From Rhodopirellula sp. P2 (GTDB lineage: Bacteria; Planctomycetota; Planctomycetia; Pirellulales; Pirellulaceae), in assembly GCF_028768465.1 (NCBI RefSeq), contig NZ_CP118225.1, positions 3,701,001 to 3,765,000 of the forward strand: a stretch of 64,000 nucleotides of DNA, in the 5' to 3' direction. The notes below the pieces were generated by a model, which made no database searches, was not told the DNA's origin, and worked only from the letters and a program-made list of their open reading frames with translations. The stretch's first letter is position 1. Each line of letters begins with the position of its first letter. Shown here piece by piece: positions 9,041-20,525 of the stretch. Both the position numbers and the translations under genes were made by a program.

Positions 9041-9180
9041 GCCCAATGCCATCTACTTTGTAGCGGAACGGCGCGAGCCGTCCGGTGACGCGCCGGAAAA
9101 CATCCACGTTTTACCGGACGGCTTGCGCCGTTCCGCTAACAAAATCCCCTCGGTTGGTTCTAACGTAGATGGCATTGGGC
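9041..9180. repeat. nested palindromic element
   Basis: Outer 16-bp arms GCCCAATGCCATCTAC (9041-9056) and its exact complement (9165-9180) enclose an inner hairpin at 9061-9138 with arms starting TAGCGGAACGGCGCGAGCCG and ending GCTTGCGCCGTTCCGCTA. The inner hairpin belongs to a family also found at 20150-20206 and 56414-56470. The flanking stretches 8729-9040 and 9181-9320 hold no gene I can support; a repeat end motif (CCCGATCATTCCCGCCGACC) lies near 8785. Confidence 0.75.
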
Positions 9181-9320
9181 TCATGCCCGTGGCGACAACG
9201 TGTCGTCCCGTGGGGACTGGTTCGGATCGTTCTGTCGAGCACGAACACACGGAAGGGACCGCCAGGAAGTGGCGACAGGCTGTCGCCATCGGCGTCCGCC
9301 GCTGGGAACCGAATGAAAAA

Positions 9321-9394
9321 TACCCCCGACAGGATTTGAACCTGTGACCTGCGCGTTAGGAATGCGCTGCTCTATCCAGCTGAGCTACGAGGGC
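9321..9394 (-). tRNA. tRNA-Arg (anticodon CCT)
   Basis: The minus strand folds as a cloverleaf of 74 nt: acceptor GCCCTCG with CGGGGGT, D-arm GCTC..GAGC, anticodon loop TTCCTAA (anticodon CCT, reading AGG), T-arm ACAGG-TTCAAAT-CCTGT and discriminator A. CCA is not encoded. The bottom pair of the anticodon stem (31-39) reads A-C rather than a Watson-Crick pair. Confidence 0.93.
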
Positions 9395-9484
9395 GAGTGG
9401 GTGACCATTGGCTGCTTGAGTCTACGTTGCTGACCGCGGGGCTGGAAGATCGTTTGGGAACCAACAGGACGCTGGTGCCCGTTG

Positions 9485-10339
9485 TCATGGGAAGCAAAGG
9501 GTGGGACGTGAGAGTTCGATGATATCCTCTTCGATCGTCAGCATCGACTCGATTTCCAGGCTGCCATAGCGTGAAAAACCAGTGTGGACAACGAGGTTGT
9601 CGGTCATCTGTGCCACACCGTCGTGGTGGGTGTGACCGCAGAGGACAACGTGTTTCCGGTTGGGGGCTTGGGCGGCGGCTTCGCGGAGTGCTTGCCCAAC
9701 TTGACCGCAGACGAAGAACGGGGCCCAGTTGTCATCCGTCGTTTTGCCTTCGTACCAACAGGCTTCTCGAAACGGCGGCACATGCGTGGCAATCAAGACT
9801 TGCGTGATCTCGTCGGGCAAGTTGCGTAGCTTTTCAGCGATCCGGTCCGCCGCGGCTTTCCCCTCGGCCTTGAGCAAGGATTGCCAGCCATCGGGGTGGC
9901 TGGTGCGAAAGTCTTCGATCAGTTGGAAGTCGTTCAGGCGAACCATCGAGCCGGCGTAGTTGCCCTCCGTCGCATCGCCCCAGCCATCCTCTCCGATCAA
10001 GGCGGTTGAGGCATTGAGCGGCACCGGGGGATGGTCGGTCAGGTAGGTCAGTTGTGGAACGTCACGGCACAGGGCGATCAGATCGCGCCGGGTGGACGCG
10101 ATCGATTTGCCATAGAAATCGTGGTTGCCCAGCACGAAGTGAATCGGCCGATCCAGGGTCTCGGCCAGGCATCGCAATTGATAGGCAACGTCGTCTCCCT
10201 CGGACAAATCGCCCGTGATCAGAATCGCGTCGGGATCCAGTTCCAGCAGCTTTGCCACCCACGACTGCCAAACATCGAGTTTGGCATGATCGAAGTGCGG
10301 GTCGGTGATCCACGCGATTCGGCGAAGCGGCTGATTCAA
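9485..10339 (-). CDS. calcineurin-like metallophosphoesterase
   Basis: About 284 residues with all five metallophosphoesterase blocks: TDPHFDH, GDLSEGD, GNHDF, ATHVPPF and GHTHHDG, giving the Asp/His/Asn ligands of a dinuclear metal centre. No signal peptide is evident, so probably cytosolic. The substrate is unknown; the fold covers cyclic nucleotide phosphodiesterases and other phosphoesterases. I placed the start at TTG 10339, because longer frames run into metK whose stop lies at 10374; there is no ATG between the metK stop and the first motif and no clear Shine-Dalgarno. It follows metK by about 34 bp on the same strand, so co-transcription is likely. Confidence 0.8.
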   Translation of the reverse strand: MNQPLRRIAWITDPHFDHAKLDVWQSWVAKLLELDPDAILITGDLSEGDDVAYQLRCLAETLDRPIHFVLGNHDFYGKSIASTRRDLIALCRDVPQLTYLTDHPPVPLNASTALIGEDGWGDATEGNYAGSMVRLNDFQLIEDFRTSHPDGWQSLLKAEGKAAADRIAEKLRNLPDEITQVLIATHVPPFREACWYEGKTTDDNWAPFFVCGQVGQALREAAAQAPNRKHVVLCGHTHHDGVAQMTDNLVVHTGFSRYGSLEIESMLTIEEDIIELSRPTLCFP

Positions 10340-10373
10340 GGGGACGTTGCAACGACTGGGGAAAGACGGAACC

Positions 10374-11561
10374 TCAGACGGTGGCGGTGGCACCAGCGGC
10401 TTCCGCCAAAGCTTCTGCTTTGTCGGTTTTTTCCCAGGTGAAGCCATCGCCTTCGCGACCGAAGTGGCCACCAGCGGTGGTTTCAACGAACACGGGACGA
10501 CGCAGTTGCAAGTGCTCGATGATCCCACCGGGAGTCAACGGGAAGTGCTCGCGGATCAGTTCGCAAAGTTTGGCGTCCTCGATTGTGCCGGTGCCTTCGG
10601 TGTCCACGTGAACGCTGACAGGTTCCGTCACACCAATCGCGTAAGCCAATTGGACTTCGCAGCGTTCGGCGAGGCCAGCCGCCACGATGTTCTTGGCAAC
10701 GTAGCGAGCCATGTAAGCTGCACTGCGGTCAACCTTGGTCGAGTCCTTGCCACTGAAGGCACCACCACCGTGACGGCCCCAGCCGCCGTAGGTGTCCACG
10801 ATGATCTTGCGGCCGGTCAAGCCACAATCGCCGTGAGGTCCACCGATGATGAACTTGCCGGTTGGGTTGATGTGATACTTGATGTCGCCCTTGTCCAGCT
10901 CGGCTGGGATCGAAGGTTTGACGACGTTTTCAATCACGAACTTTTCGATTTCATCGTGCGAAACGTCTGGGCCGTGTTGAGCGCTGACGACGACGGCTTC
11001 GATGCGAACGGGGCGATTGCCTTCGTACTCGACCGTGACTTGGCTCTTGTTGTCGGGACGCAACCAGTCGACTTCTTTGTTGAAGCGAGCTTCGGTGATG
11101 CGGTTGATAATGCGATGCGAGAGCGCGATCGGCAGGGGCATCAATTCAGGTGTGTCTTTGCAGGCGTAACCGAACATCAGGCCTTGGTCGCCCGCGCCGA
11201 TGTCTTTGCCCGAGGCTTCGTCGGAGTTCACGCCTTGAGCGATGTCGGGGCTTTGCGCGTCCAAGCGGATTTGGACTTCGCAGGTCTTGCCATCGATTCC
11301 GATGTCGGGATCGTCATAGCCGACGGCCACGATCGTGTCGCGAACAATTTTTTCGTAGTCGACGTCTGCTTGGGAAGAGATTTCACCGGCGATGACGGCC
11401 AATCCCGTGGTGACCAGCGTTTCGCATGCGACGCGGCTGTTGGGATCTTGGGCCAACAGTGCATCCAAGATGCTGTCGGAAATTCGGTCCGCCAGCTTGT
11501 CGGGGTGGCCCATGCTGACCGATTCACTGGTGAAAAGAAAACGGCCTGATTCGTTACTCAC
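10374..11561 (-). CDS. metK: S-adenosylmethionine synthase
   Basis: A 395-residue MetK that makes S-adenosylmethionine from methionine and ATP in the cytosol. The N-terminus has [18 protein letters not shown], the centre has the [12 protein letters not shown] signature and the C-terminal domain [25 protein letters not shown] residues with the P-loop-like glycine and lysines. Length and motifs fit bacterial MetK throughout, and it looks intact. I looked for a SAM riboswitch in the 140-bp leader and saw none. Confidence 0.97.
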   Translation of the reverse strand: MSNESGRFLFTSESVSMGHPDKLADRISDSILDALLAQDPNSRVACETLVTTGLAVIAGEISSQADVDYEKIVRDTIVAVGYDDPDIGIDGKTCEVQIRLDAQSPDIAQGVNSDEASGKDIGAGDQGLMFGYACKDTPELMPLPIALSHRIINRITEARFNKEVDWLRPDNKSQVTVEYEGNRPVRIEAVVVSAQHGPDVSHDEIEKFVIENVVKPSIPAELDKGDIKYHINPTGKFIIGGPHGDCGLTGRKIIVDTYGGWGRHGGGAFSGKDSTKVDRSAAYMARYVAKNIVAAGLAERCEVQLAYAIGVTEPVSVHVDTEGTGTIEDAKLCELIREHFPLTPGGIIEHLQLRRPVFVETTAGGHFGREGDGFTWEKTDKAEALAEAAGATATV

Positions 11562-11702
11562 TACACTGATCTCCGGGAAAACAGACGAAAATGATCGCCG
11601 TTGGAAATTGGTTTCCTCCCGCGATGTCCCCCTTAGCGTAAAGTCTGGTCACGACGGCGCAAAGCGGCACAAATAACGGAAAAGGAACGCTCCTGAGCTG
11701 CC

Positions 11703-12872
11703 ATGGCCTCCTCACCTCCTCACGAACCGAACACGAACACCGGGAATTCCGACGGACCAGGATCCAATCGTCCTCGAACCAGTCGTGTTCCAGGCAACGT
11801 GCCTGCGGTCGAGACGCCGTGGCAGCGGCCGACCGTTTCGACTGGGCCGCTGGTTGGTTCCTGTTTGGTTCACCTGATTCTGATTGGCTCCGTTCTTGGC
11901 TGGGTGCAATCTCGATCGGCGGGGACGATCGAGCAGCCGACGACCAGCGTCGGTGTGGCGATGGCCTACCGAATGCCGGACCGGACGCTGTACGTCACCG
12001 AAGATTCCACGGAACAGTCCGACGCCGCGACCGCGAACCGATCGGATCGAGCAGTCGATGAACGTTCCCAGTCCGTCGATTCGACCGATGCGGAGCAGTC
12101 GCAGTCGACAGCATCGGCCGCGTCGGCACCGCCGGCGGGCTTTGTGCCGCCCGTGGATTTGGACGGTTTGTTTGCCGAACTGACTCGCCGCGGCGTGGCG
12201 GCGGGCGAGTCCGAGGGGACCGGAGTCGAAGGTGTGCTGCGGTTTGGCGACGGCAAAACCGCGGATCAGTTGGGCACCGGTGAATTGGTTCCCGGCACGA
12301 CCCGCGCGGGCGAAGGGGCGGGTCAAACCACCACCTCGGTGTTTGGTGTCTCGGGATCCGGCAGCGCGTTTGTGTATGTGTTCGACCACAGCGAGAGCAT
12401 GTCCGCATCCGGTGGCAAACCTTTGCGAGCGGCCAAGCAAGAATTGATTCGAAGCTTGCAGACGTTGAGTGAACGCCAGCAGTTTCAGGTCATCTTTTAC
12501 AATGATCGCCCCAAGGCGTTTTCACCCGATGGTCAGACCAGCGGTTTGGTTTGGGGGGAAGAGGGCAATCGCCAACGGGCCGAGGCGTTTGTCCAGCGGA
12601 CCGTCGCGATCGGCGGGACCGAGCACCAGTTGGCACTGCGGATGGCGTTGCGGTTGGCACCGGACGCGATTTTCTTTTTGACCGACGCGTCGATTCAAAC
12701 GATGAGTGCGGAACAGATGGCGGACATCCGCCGGAGAGCGGAGCAGACCGGGACGGTGATCCATGCGATCCAGTTCGGCTCGGGCCCCGAGCCCGCGAAT
12801 TCGTTCATGAAAGAAATCGCACGTCAAAATCGCGGCGGGTATCGCTACCTCGATGTGGTCTCTGGCGGCTGA
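11703..12872 (+). CDS. membrane-anchored VWA-domain protein
   Basis: A 389-residue protein diverging from metK. An N-terminal proline-rich segment is followed by one membrane helix (about residues 50-67), a Ser/Asp-rich linker (to about 160) and a von Willebrand A-like domain from about 217 onward. The MIDAS-like DHSESMS lies near residues 227-233, and a strand ending in FLTDASI carries a further acidic residue. VWA domains bind a metal and partner proteins; with the membrane anchor this would sit on the outer face of the cytoplasmic membrane. The overall plan resembles TonB-like planctomycete proteins with a VWA tail. Function unknown. Confidence 0.75.
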   Translation: MASSPPHEPNTNTGNSDGPGSNRPRTSRVPGNVPAVETPWQRPTVSTGPLVGSCLVHLILIGSVLGWVQSRSAGTIEQPTTSVGVAMAYRMPDRTLYVTEDSTEQSDAATANRSDRAVDERSQSVDSTDAEQSQSTASAASAPPAGFVPPVDLDGLFAELTRRGVAAGESEGTGVEGVLRFGDGKTADQLGTGELVPGTTRAGEGAGQTTTSVFGVSGSGSAFVYVFDHSESMSASGGKPLRAAKQELIRSLQTLSERQQFQVIFYNDRPKAFSPDGQTSGLVWGEEGNRQRAEAFVQRTVAIGGTEHQLALRMALRLAPDAIFFLTDASIQTMSAEQMADIRRRAEQTGTVIHAIQFGSGPEPANSFMKEIARQNRGGYRYLDVVSGG

Positions 12873-13040
12873 ATTCAGCGTCTTCGAATCCACATCCGAG
12901 GTCGTGCTGCAGAGTCGAACAGTTGTCCTCCACGGTTCCGTCGGGCGGCCTTTCATCGCCAAACCTCATCGCACCCGAGTCCACTTTCAAACGTTCGCGT
13001 CACACTGCTCGACGAAACCAACCCATCACGCAAACATTGA

Positions 13041-13600
13041 AGCAGGTTGGCTGGAATGATTGGGGACAACCATGTGAGCCGTTTGGGCGTTGGCCTGGTT
13101 GGACGTGGGAACCGTGGCTAACGCCAAACGGCTCACATACCCGATGACACCTGCGTGCCTGCTTAGCGGTGTGGCGCAAGTCGCTCGGTGAGGAACCGGA
13201 GGGGGCCGTCGTGCTTCGCTCGGGGTGGAAGCCGAATGGCACTTACTTCACCCTCCCTCTGGGAGGGTCGGCCCGCTTCGGGCCGGGGAGGGCGAACCTA
13301 AAACCCGGTGTGTAGCCCTCCCCTCGCTTCGCTCGACCCTCCCAGGGGGAGGGTGGATTTGTAAAGTAAGTGCCATTGGGCGGAAGCCCCGAGAGACCGA
13401 TGCCGGAAAACAAACGGTCGCCCCGGATGGGGCCGTCGTGGGAGTTGGGGGCGTCCCTGGCTCACGCTTTTAGCTTACCCAGCCTCGGTCGATCTGCTGT
13501 GAATCGCCCCCTCACCCGAACAGGGCCTCCATCGGCCTGTTCGACCTCTCCCCCAGCAAAGCTGAGGGAGAGGTGACTTGTTGATGCGAGGCAGAAACTT
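13041..13600. repeat. mosaic of dispersed palindromic repeats
   Basis: In order: 13041-13165, a palindromic unit with left end AGCAGGTTGGCTGGAATGAT, core GTGAGCCGTTTGGGCGTT with its inverted partner AACGCCAAACGGCTCAC, and right end ACCTGCGTGCCTGCTTA; a partial copy of the 20150-type hairpin (to about 13205); 13245-13378, a module bounded by GGCACTTACTT and AAGTAAGTGCC carrying CCCTCC-rich hairpins; 13380-13470, an inverted piece of the 357-bp repeat; and 13510-13576, a CTCACC/GGTGAG hairpin. The gap 12873-13799 contains no gene I can support. Confidence 0.8.
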
Positions 13601-13799
13601 GCGCACACCAGAAACGCTGCAACCCAATGATTGAACAGCCCAGCGCTAGCTCACGGTTACCGAAGACGAACCGGACGCTATCGCGTTCCGGCTGATTCAA
13701 TCAACAGGCTGGTTTGCAGGAAGACCGAAGTCGGGCGACTCCGGCTACGGTTTGATGGGGGGCGAAACCGGGCCAACCAGAGCGAGAGCGGGACCGCTG

Positions 13800-14543
13800 C
13801 TAGCGCCAGTTCGGGCGGATTTCGCCGGCACCCGCTTCTTCGGCGTCCAGGCGTGCCTGGGGAATGATGCGTCGAAACTCGGAAGCTGAGCCGCGAATCG
13901 AGGCTCCCATCAGCAGCAATCCCAGGCGGACCTCTTCTCGTTTTCTCAGCGGAGCTTCGATCACACCGGGGGCCAAGGATTCCGCCTTGCCGCGCAGGAA
14001 AACGGTCACGTTGTTCAACCCGTCGCCCAGTCGTTTGCCCGCATCTCCGCCGACCACGATCGTGCCGCCCAGGGCTCCGGCACCCGTGTCATCGCCGACG
14101 CTACCGCGAACAAAGATGCTGCCGCCACGCATTGCCGCACCGACCCGGTCGCCTGCCGAGCCGTAGACGGCCAGGGTCCCGCCGGTCATCGCCGATCCCA
14201 AACCGCAGCCCGCATTGCCCGTGATCAGGACCACGCCGCCGCTCATGCCGTCGCCGGCGCCGTGGCCAACGTTGCCGTCCAGGCGAACGTCCGCATCGCG
14301 ACAAAACGCGAACGCGTAATCGCCTAGGTCGCCTGCGGCCTGGAATCGAAGCGGCGTTTGGCAACGCATCATCGCAGAATGCTGGCCATGCAGGCCGGTC
14401 AACTCGACCAGCGGCGCGGGGGCCTCGGGGTCGGTTTGACAGGGAATCGATTGCATCGCCGATCGCAATTCGGCATCGGACAGCTGGGAAATGTCCCAAG
14501 AATGATCGGGCTGCTGGGGTTCCTTCGTCACGTCACGCTCCAT
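13800..14543 (-). CDS. GXGXG-domain protein (glutamate synthase alpha C-terminal-like)
   Basis: About 247 residues from an ATG at 14543 (MERDVTKE). Residues from about 85 onward contain repeated glycine motifs (GHGAGDGMSGG, GNAGCGLGSAMTGG, GSAGDRVGAAMRGG, GDDTGAGALGG) of a right-handed beta-helix as in the C-terminal domain of glutamate synthase large subunit, GlxC and formylmethanofuran dehydrogenase subunit C. These domains are structural partners in amidotransfer or formyl-transfer complexes; no catalytic residues are apparent. It overlaps the preceding nucleoside phosphorylase by 11 bp, so the two are coupled. Which complex it serves cannot be said from here. Confidence 0.75.
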   Translation of the reverse strand: MERDVTKEPQQPDHSWDISQLSDAELRSAMQSIPCQTDPEAPAPLVELTGLHGQHSAMMRCQTPLRFQAAGDLGDYAFAFCRDADVRLDGNVGHGAGDGMSGGVVLITGNAGCGLGSAMTGGTLAVYGSAGDRVGAAMRGGSIFVRGSVGDDTGAGALGGTIVVGGDAGKRLGDGLNNVTVFLRGKAESLAPGVIEAPLRKREEVRLGLLLMGASIRGSASEFRRIIPQARLDAEEAGAGEIRPNWR

Positions 14544-15432
14544 GGGTGGCAATCGCTCGGACGATTTGTTGTAACCGGTCGGCGGCCCGCTCGCACACCT
14601 CCAAGACATCCGCGTGATCGGCGGTCACCGGGGCGTCAGGCAGCGCGAGGTTGGTGACGACTGAAATCCCTATTGTTCGAACGCCCGCCGAGGAGGCGGA
14701 CAGGATCTCTGGGACGGTGCTCATGCCGACCAAGTCCGCACCCAAGCCCCGCATCATTCGGCACTCCGCCCGGGTTTCGTAGTTGGGGCCGTTGACGGCC
14801 AAGTACATTCCGCGGCGAAGTTCAAACCCGTGCTTGTGAGCGGTCTGGTGAGCGATTTGGTCGAGTGTCGGATCACAGGTGCTCAGCCGCCGTTGGAACC
14901 ACCCCGCCGCCGAGGCTGGCGCTGACGATGGGTTTATCGGGGACTGAAACAGGGTCGGAGGTGCCCCTAGTTTTCCACCCAACCAACTGCTGTGTTCATG
15001 GATCAGGACCAGATCACCGACTGAAAAACTGGGGTTCAGCCCGCCTGCCGCACAGCTGACGACCAGTTCGCTGATTCCGATTCCCGCCATCAGTGCGACG
15101 GGCCGGGTGACGTCTGGCAGTGAATGTCCCTCGTAAACGTGCAGTCGGCCGGCCATGGCGATGATTGGCCGCGACGCCAGGTGCCCCACAATGAATTCGC
15201 CCCGGTGCCCGGCAGCGGTGGACGCGGCCAGACCGGGGATCTCACGGTAGGGGATGACGGTGGGGGATTCGATCGCATCGGCGAGTCCCCCCAGTCCGCT
15301 GCCGAGCACGACTCCCAGGGGCGGATGGGGGGATTCACGAAGAACCGGGATCTTCGCCTGCAGGGCCGCCAGCGATTCTGAAAAATCGGGGAGCGGGTCC
15401 GGCACGGCGGGATGGCTGAAGTTGGCGGGCAA
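14533..15432 (-). CDS. purine nucleoside phosphorylase
   Basis: A 299-residue class I (trimeric) purine nucleoside phosphorylase, which splits purine nucleosides with phosphate to free base and ribose-1-phosphate for salvage. Visible signatures: GVVLGSGLGGLAD near residue 41, the RLHVYEGH phosphate-site block, and VNGPNYETRAECRMMRGLG followed by VGMSTVPE in the base-binding region. It could be annotated punA/deoD type; guanosine versus broad specificity is not resolved. Its 3' end overlaps the GXGXG gene. Confidence 0.92.
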   Translation of the reverse strand: MPANFSHPAVPDPLPDFSESLAALQAKIPVLRESPHPPLGVVLGSGLGGLADAIESPTVIPYREIPGLAASTAAGHRGEFIVGHLASRPIIAMAGRLHVYEGHSLPDVTRPVALMAGIGISELVVSCAAGGLNPSFSVGDLVLIHEHSSWLGGKLGAPPTLFQSPINPSSAPASAAGWFQRRLSTCDPTLDQIAHQTAHKHGFELRRGMYLAVNGPNYETRAECRMMRGLGADLVGMSTVPEILSASSAGVRTIGISVVTNLALPDAPVTADHADVLEVCERAADRLQQIVRAIATHGA

Positions 15433-15733
15433 AATCGTCTCAAAAATCCAATGTCAGGGAGGATCTGTCGGCAATGACGAGCAAAGATTGCGCCTGATTC
15501 GTTTTGGGGTTCCCGATCGGGGCCACCTTTGCGATATTTCCGTTCGATTTCTTGGCGAGATTCGAAACGGATGTCCGGGCGATTCCCGGTATTGCCAGTC
15601 TACACCCCCCAACAATTTTTGACGATTCGTCGGCCACCCTCCAAATCCACCCGGAATTTCTGCGACATCCATGTCAGTGGTGTCGACGGGCGTGCTTGGA
15701 ACCGCCGCATTGGTCGCGCTTAGGTGAAGTATT

Positions 15734-17821
<2,088 letters not shown>

Positions 17822-17849
17822 GCCAGCCTGCCATTTCGAATGAACAGAA

Positions 17850-17882
17850 AACCACGCAACTCACGTTGCGTGGTTTTTTTTT
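17850..17882 (+). terminator. intrinsic terminator of fusA
   Basis: A perfect 11-bp stem AACCACGCAAC / GTTGCGTGGTT with a TCAC loop is followed by an unbroken T-run, 29 bp past the fusA stop. Confidence 0.95.
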
Positions 17883-18023
17883 GTGCGCGAGCTTCGTCGC
17901 TGCTTGTGGCCGCCCCAATCCCGCGTGCCGCCCCAGCGGTTACTGCCCCAGCGGTTACTCGCCGATCATTTTGACGAGGATTCGCTTGCGACGTCGCCCG
18001 TCAAACTCGTAGTAAGCAGTTCG

Positions 18024-18142
18024 GCAGGAGTCTTTCAGCATTTTGAATGTTTTGGGTAGCGTCGTTGCTCCCACGTACAACCGGGGCTAACGCCCAAACG
18101 GCTCACATGGTTTTGCCCGATCATTCCTGCTGACCTGCTTAG
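18024..18142. repeat. dispersed palindromic repeat copy
   Basis: The left end GCAGGAGTCTTTCAGC matches the left end of the 22508 element; the middle has GGGGCTAACGCCCAAACGG and the right end TGCCCGATCATTCCTGC then TGACCTGCTTAG. The terminal CTTAG overlaps the end of the next gene (yjbQ family) and supplies its TAA stop codon. The rest of 17883-18138 holds no gene. Confidence 0.75.
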
Positions 18143-18516
18143 AAGATGTGTTCCCAAGGCCCGAGGTGAAGCTCGCCTTCGGTGATTGCCACGACCACCT
18201 CGCGCCCCATGATTTGGCGTTTGTGGTGCGCGTCAGCGTTGTCCTCTCCCGTTCGATTGTGCAGGTAGCCGCCTGAGGCCGGGTCCGTACCGGCATGGAA
18301 TGGAACCAGTTCCTCAAGCCAACGTTCGTAATCCGCGTGCAAGCCGGATTCGTTGTCGTTGATGAAGACGCTGGCGGTGATGTGCATGGCGTTGACCAAC
18401 ACCATGCCTTCTTGGATGCCGCTCTCTCGAACCAGTTGGTCGACTTCTCGGTGGATGGAAACAATTCCGCGACGGTGGGGGATTTCCATCCACAGTTCTT
18501 TGGTCAATGACTTCAA
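18139..18516 (-). CDS. YjbQ / UPF0047 family protein
   Basis: About 125 residues. The conserved core of the UPF0047 fold is visible: [27 protein letters not shown], and a C-terminal [19 protein letters not shown], with the histidine-rich motif [15 protein letters not shown] characteristic of the family. The E. coli member YjbQ has weak thiamine-phosphate synthase activity; the physiological role is unclear. I chose the TTG at 18516, because AGGAG lies 7 bp upstream; an in-frame ATG at 18567 lacks a comparable site. The stop codon is donated by an adjacent repeat element. Confidence 0.85.
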   Translation of the reverse strand: MKSLTKELWMEIPHRRGIVSIHREVDQLVRESGIQEGMVLVNAMHITASVFINDNESGLHADYERWLEELVPFHAGTDPASGGYLHNRTGEDNADAHHKRQIMGREVVVAITEGELHLGPWEHIF

Positions 18517-18671
18517 CGTTGGACTCCTGACTTTGTTTGAGAGGCAAAGGTTCTTGATGGGATTCATGTTTCATCGGTGATTTTATGAGATGATGGTCCG
18601 GAACGCGATTCGTTGGCTTCGCGTGGACGTGTCTTTGCAACCAACTTCACCATGCAACTCCTGCCACTGCC

Positions 18672-20102
18672 GTGGTCGGCTCCCATGGATTCCTTGAACT
18701 GTTTGAGTCTCGCGCCGTGTTTGGAAAACGATGGACGTTCGGTTTGTTGCTGCTGTGGGGGACTCTTTCGGTGACCGCTTCCAATCTTCGAGCGGATGAC
18801 CTCAGGCCGTTGGAATCAGATGTCTCCGGTGCCGAAGCAACCGAGCGTTTGGCGGAGATGGTGTTGCGTCGAGACGAGCATTTTCGCTGGGAGATCCGTG
18901 ATCGTGGGAATCTCGGTGGGTGCGACTACGTCCTGGTGCACCTGGTCTCACAATTGTGGCAAGGAATTCCTTGGCAACATGAACTGTACATTTTGAATCC
19001 GCCGGAGGTGGATCCGAATGAATCCAATGCATTGATGCTGATCACCGGTGGATCTTGGAAATCCGAGTGGGGATCGGAGGGGCCGACTGAAGTCAAAGTG
19101 CCCCGCGAGGCGGTTGTTCTGGCGAGTCTCGCAATGGAAGTGAAGACACCGGTTGCGATCCTGAAACAGGTTCCCTTTCAACCGATGTTGGATGGGCTGA
19201 AGGAAGACGCTTTGATTTCGCTCACCTTTCAAAAGTTTTTTGAAACGCAGGATCCTGAGTGGCCGTTGTTGCCCGTGATGGCGCGTTCCGCATCGGCTGC
19301 GATGGACGCGGTCGTCGGTGCAACCGAGCAGGAGTGGGGGCTGTCGTTGGACGGGTTCACGGTGACCGGAGCGAGCAAACGTGGATGGACAACGTACTTG
19401 GTGGGGGCGACGGACCCGCGAGTCAAAGCGATCGCCCCGATGGTCATCGACATGTTGAATCTGAATGTGCAGATGAAACATCAGCTCGAAGCTTGGGGAG
19501 CCTACTCGCCTCAGATCAAGGACTACACCCAGCGTGGTCTTCAAGAAATGATGTCGACACCAAGCGGTAAAACGTTGATGCAGTTGGTGGATCCCTATGA
19601 GCACCGGGCGGCCTTGGACATGCCCAAGCTCGTGTTGCTGGGCAGCAATGATCCCTATTGGCCTGCCGATTCATCGCAGCACTACTTCGACGATCTGCCC
19701 GGTTCAAAGTGGCTGCTGAACATTCCGAACAATGGACACGGGTTGAATGACATCTCAAGAATGGTGGGGGGTGTCTCGGCGCTGCATCGATCGGTCTGCC
19801 AAGACATTGTCATGCCGGATTGGAAAACGCGTTCGGTAACCACGCCGGAGGGGATGGAAATCATTGCGACGAGCGATCAAACCCCAACCAAGGTGATGGT
19901 TTGGACCACCACCTCGCCCACACGTGACCTCCGATCGTCGCATTGGAAGTCGACGTCCTTGGAGGCGGCAGAGGATGGAAAGTGGAACGCGCCAATCAAA
20001 TCGCCAAACTCGGGAAGCGTGGCAGGATTCATCGAGGCACAATACGAAACGGGCGGCACATTCCCGCTCTCGTTGACCTCGCAGATTTATGTGGTGGAGT
20101 GA
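18672..20102 (+). CDS. PhoPQ-activated pathogenicity-related (PqaA-like) protein
   Basis: A 476-residue protein with a hydrophobic N-terminal segment (about residues 22-38, signal peptide) and an alpha/beta-hydrolase-like region. The family blocks GFTVTGASKRGWTTYL (serine in a nucleophile-elbow-like context), AIAPMVIDMLN, and LVLLGSNDPYW / NNGHGLND (acid and histidine positions) match PqaA-type proteins. The protein was named after a Salmonella PhoPQ-regulated gene, but planctomycetes carry many copies whose substrates are unknown. Probably secreted to the periplasm. The start could be moved to a later codon nearer the signal peptide. Confidence 0.85.
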   Translation: MVGSHGFLELFESRAVFGKRWTFGLLLLWGTLSVTASNLRADDLRPLESDVSGAEATERLAEMVLRRDEHFRWEIRDRGNLGGCDYVLVHLVSQLWQGIPWQHELYILNPPEVDPNESNALMLITGGSWKSEWGSEGPTEVKVPREAVVLASLAMEVKTPVAILKQVPFQPMLDGLKEDALISLTFQKFFETQDPEWPLLPVMARSASAAMDAVVGATEQEWGLSLDGFTVTGASKRGWTTYLVGATDPRVKAIAPMVIDMLNLNVQMKHQLEAWGAYSPQIKDYTQRGLQEMMSTPSGKTLMQLVDPYEHRAALDMPKLVLLGSNDPYWPADSSQHYFDDLPGSKWLLNIPNNGHGLNDISRMVGGVSALHRSVCQDIVMPDWKTRSVTTPEGMEIIATSDQTPTKVMVWTTTSPTRDLRSSHWKSTSLEAAEDGKWNAPIKSPNSGSVAGFIEAQYETGGTFPLSLTSQIYVVE

Positions 20103-20130
20103 GTCTTCGCTTGTCACGCAGTTAAGCACC

Positions 20131-20353
20131 ACGTGAAAAACAAGTGACGTAGCGGAAGGACGCGAGCCCTCCGGTTCCTCACCGGGCGGCTTGCGCCACA
20201 CCGCTAAGCAGGTACGCAGGTGTCATCGGGTATGTGAGCCGTTGGCGTTAGCCACGGTTTTCACGCGCAGGCCAGGCGAACGCCCAAACGGCTCACAGAG
20301 TTGTGCCCGATCATTCCAGCCGACCTGCTTAACATCGTCACTTGTTGTTCACG
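20131..20353. repeat. three-level nested palindromic element
   Basis: Outer arms ACGTGAAAAACAAGTGACG (20131-20149) and CGTCACTTGTTGTTCACG (20336-20353) enclose a TAGCGGAAGG.../...CCACACCGCTA hairpin (20150-20206), then a unit with GTGAGCCGTTGGCGTTAGCC and its partner GCCCAAACGGCTCAC, ending CCCGATCATTCCAGCCGACC TGCTTA. The rest of 20103-20525 (to the hflK start) holds no gene. Confidence 0.8.
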
Positions 20354-20525
20354 CGTTGCTAAAAGTCACCGGTGAAAGTCAACGGTTCTTCGGCCCGCGA
20401 CCCTAGCAAGTCGAATCGGGCTGCATTAGAGTGAGCCGTCCGACTTCTCCTTGGTCATCTTTCGATGGCCTGCTGTCTCTCGAAGTGATTCAGCGACCAA
20501 TCCTTTGACTTGATCGAACAGCCCA

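Noticed and set aside
10347..11549. 400-residue open frame antisense to metK
   Set aside because: Shadow of the conserved metK gene.
11562..11702. SAM riboswitch upstream of metK
   Set aside because: No SAM-I or SAM-II core or matching stems could be found in the leader.
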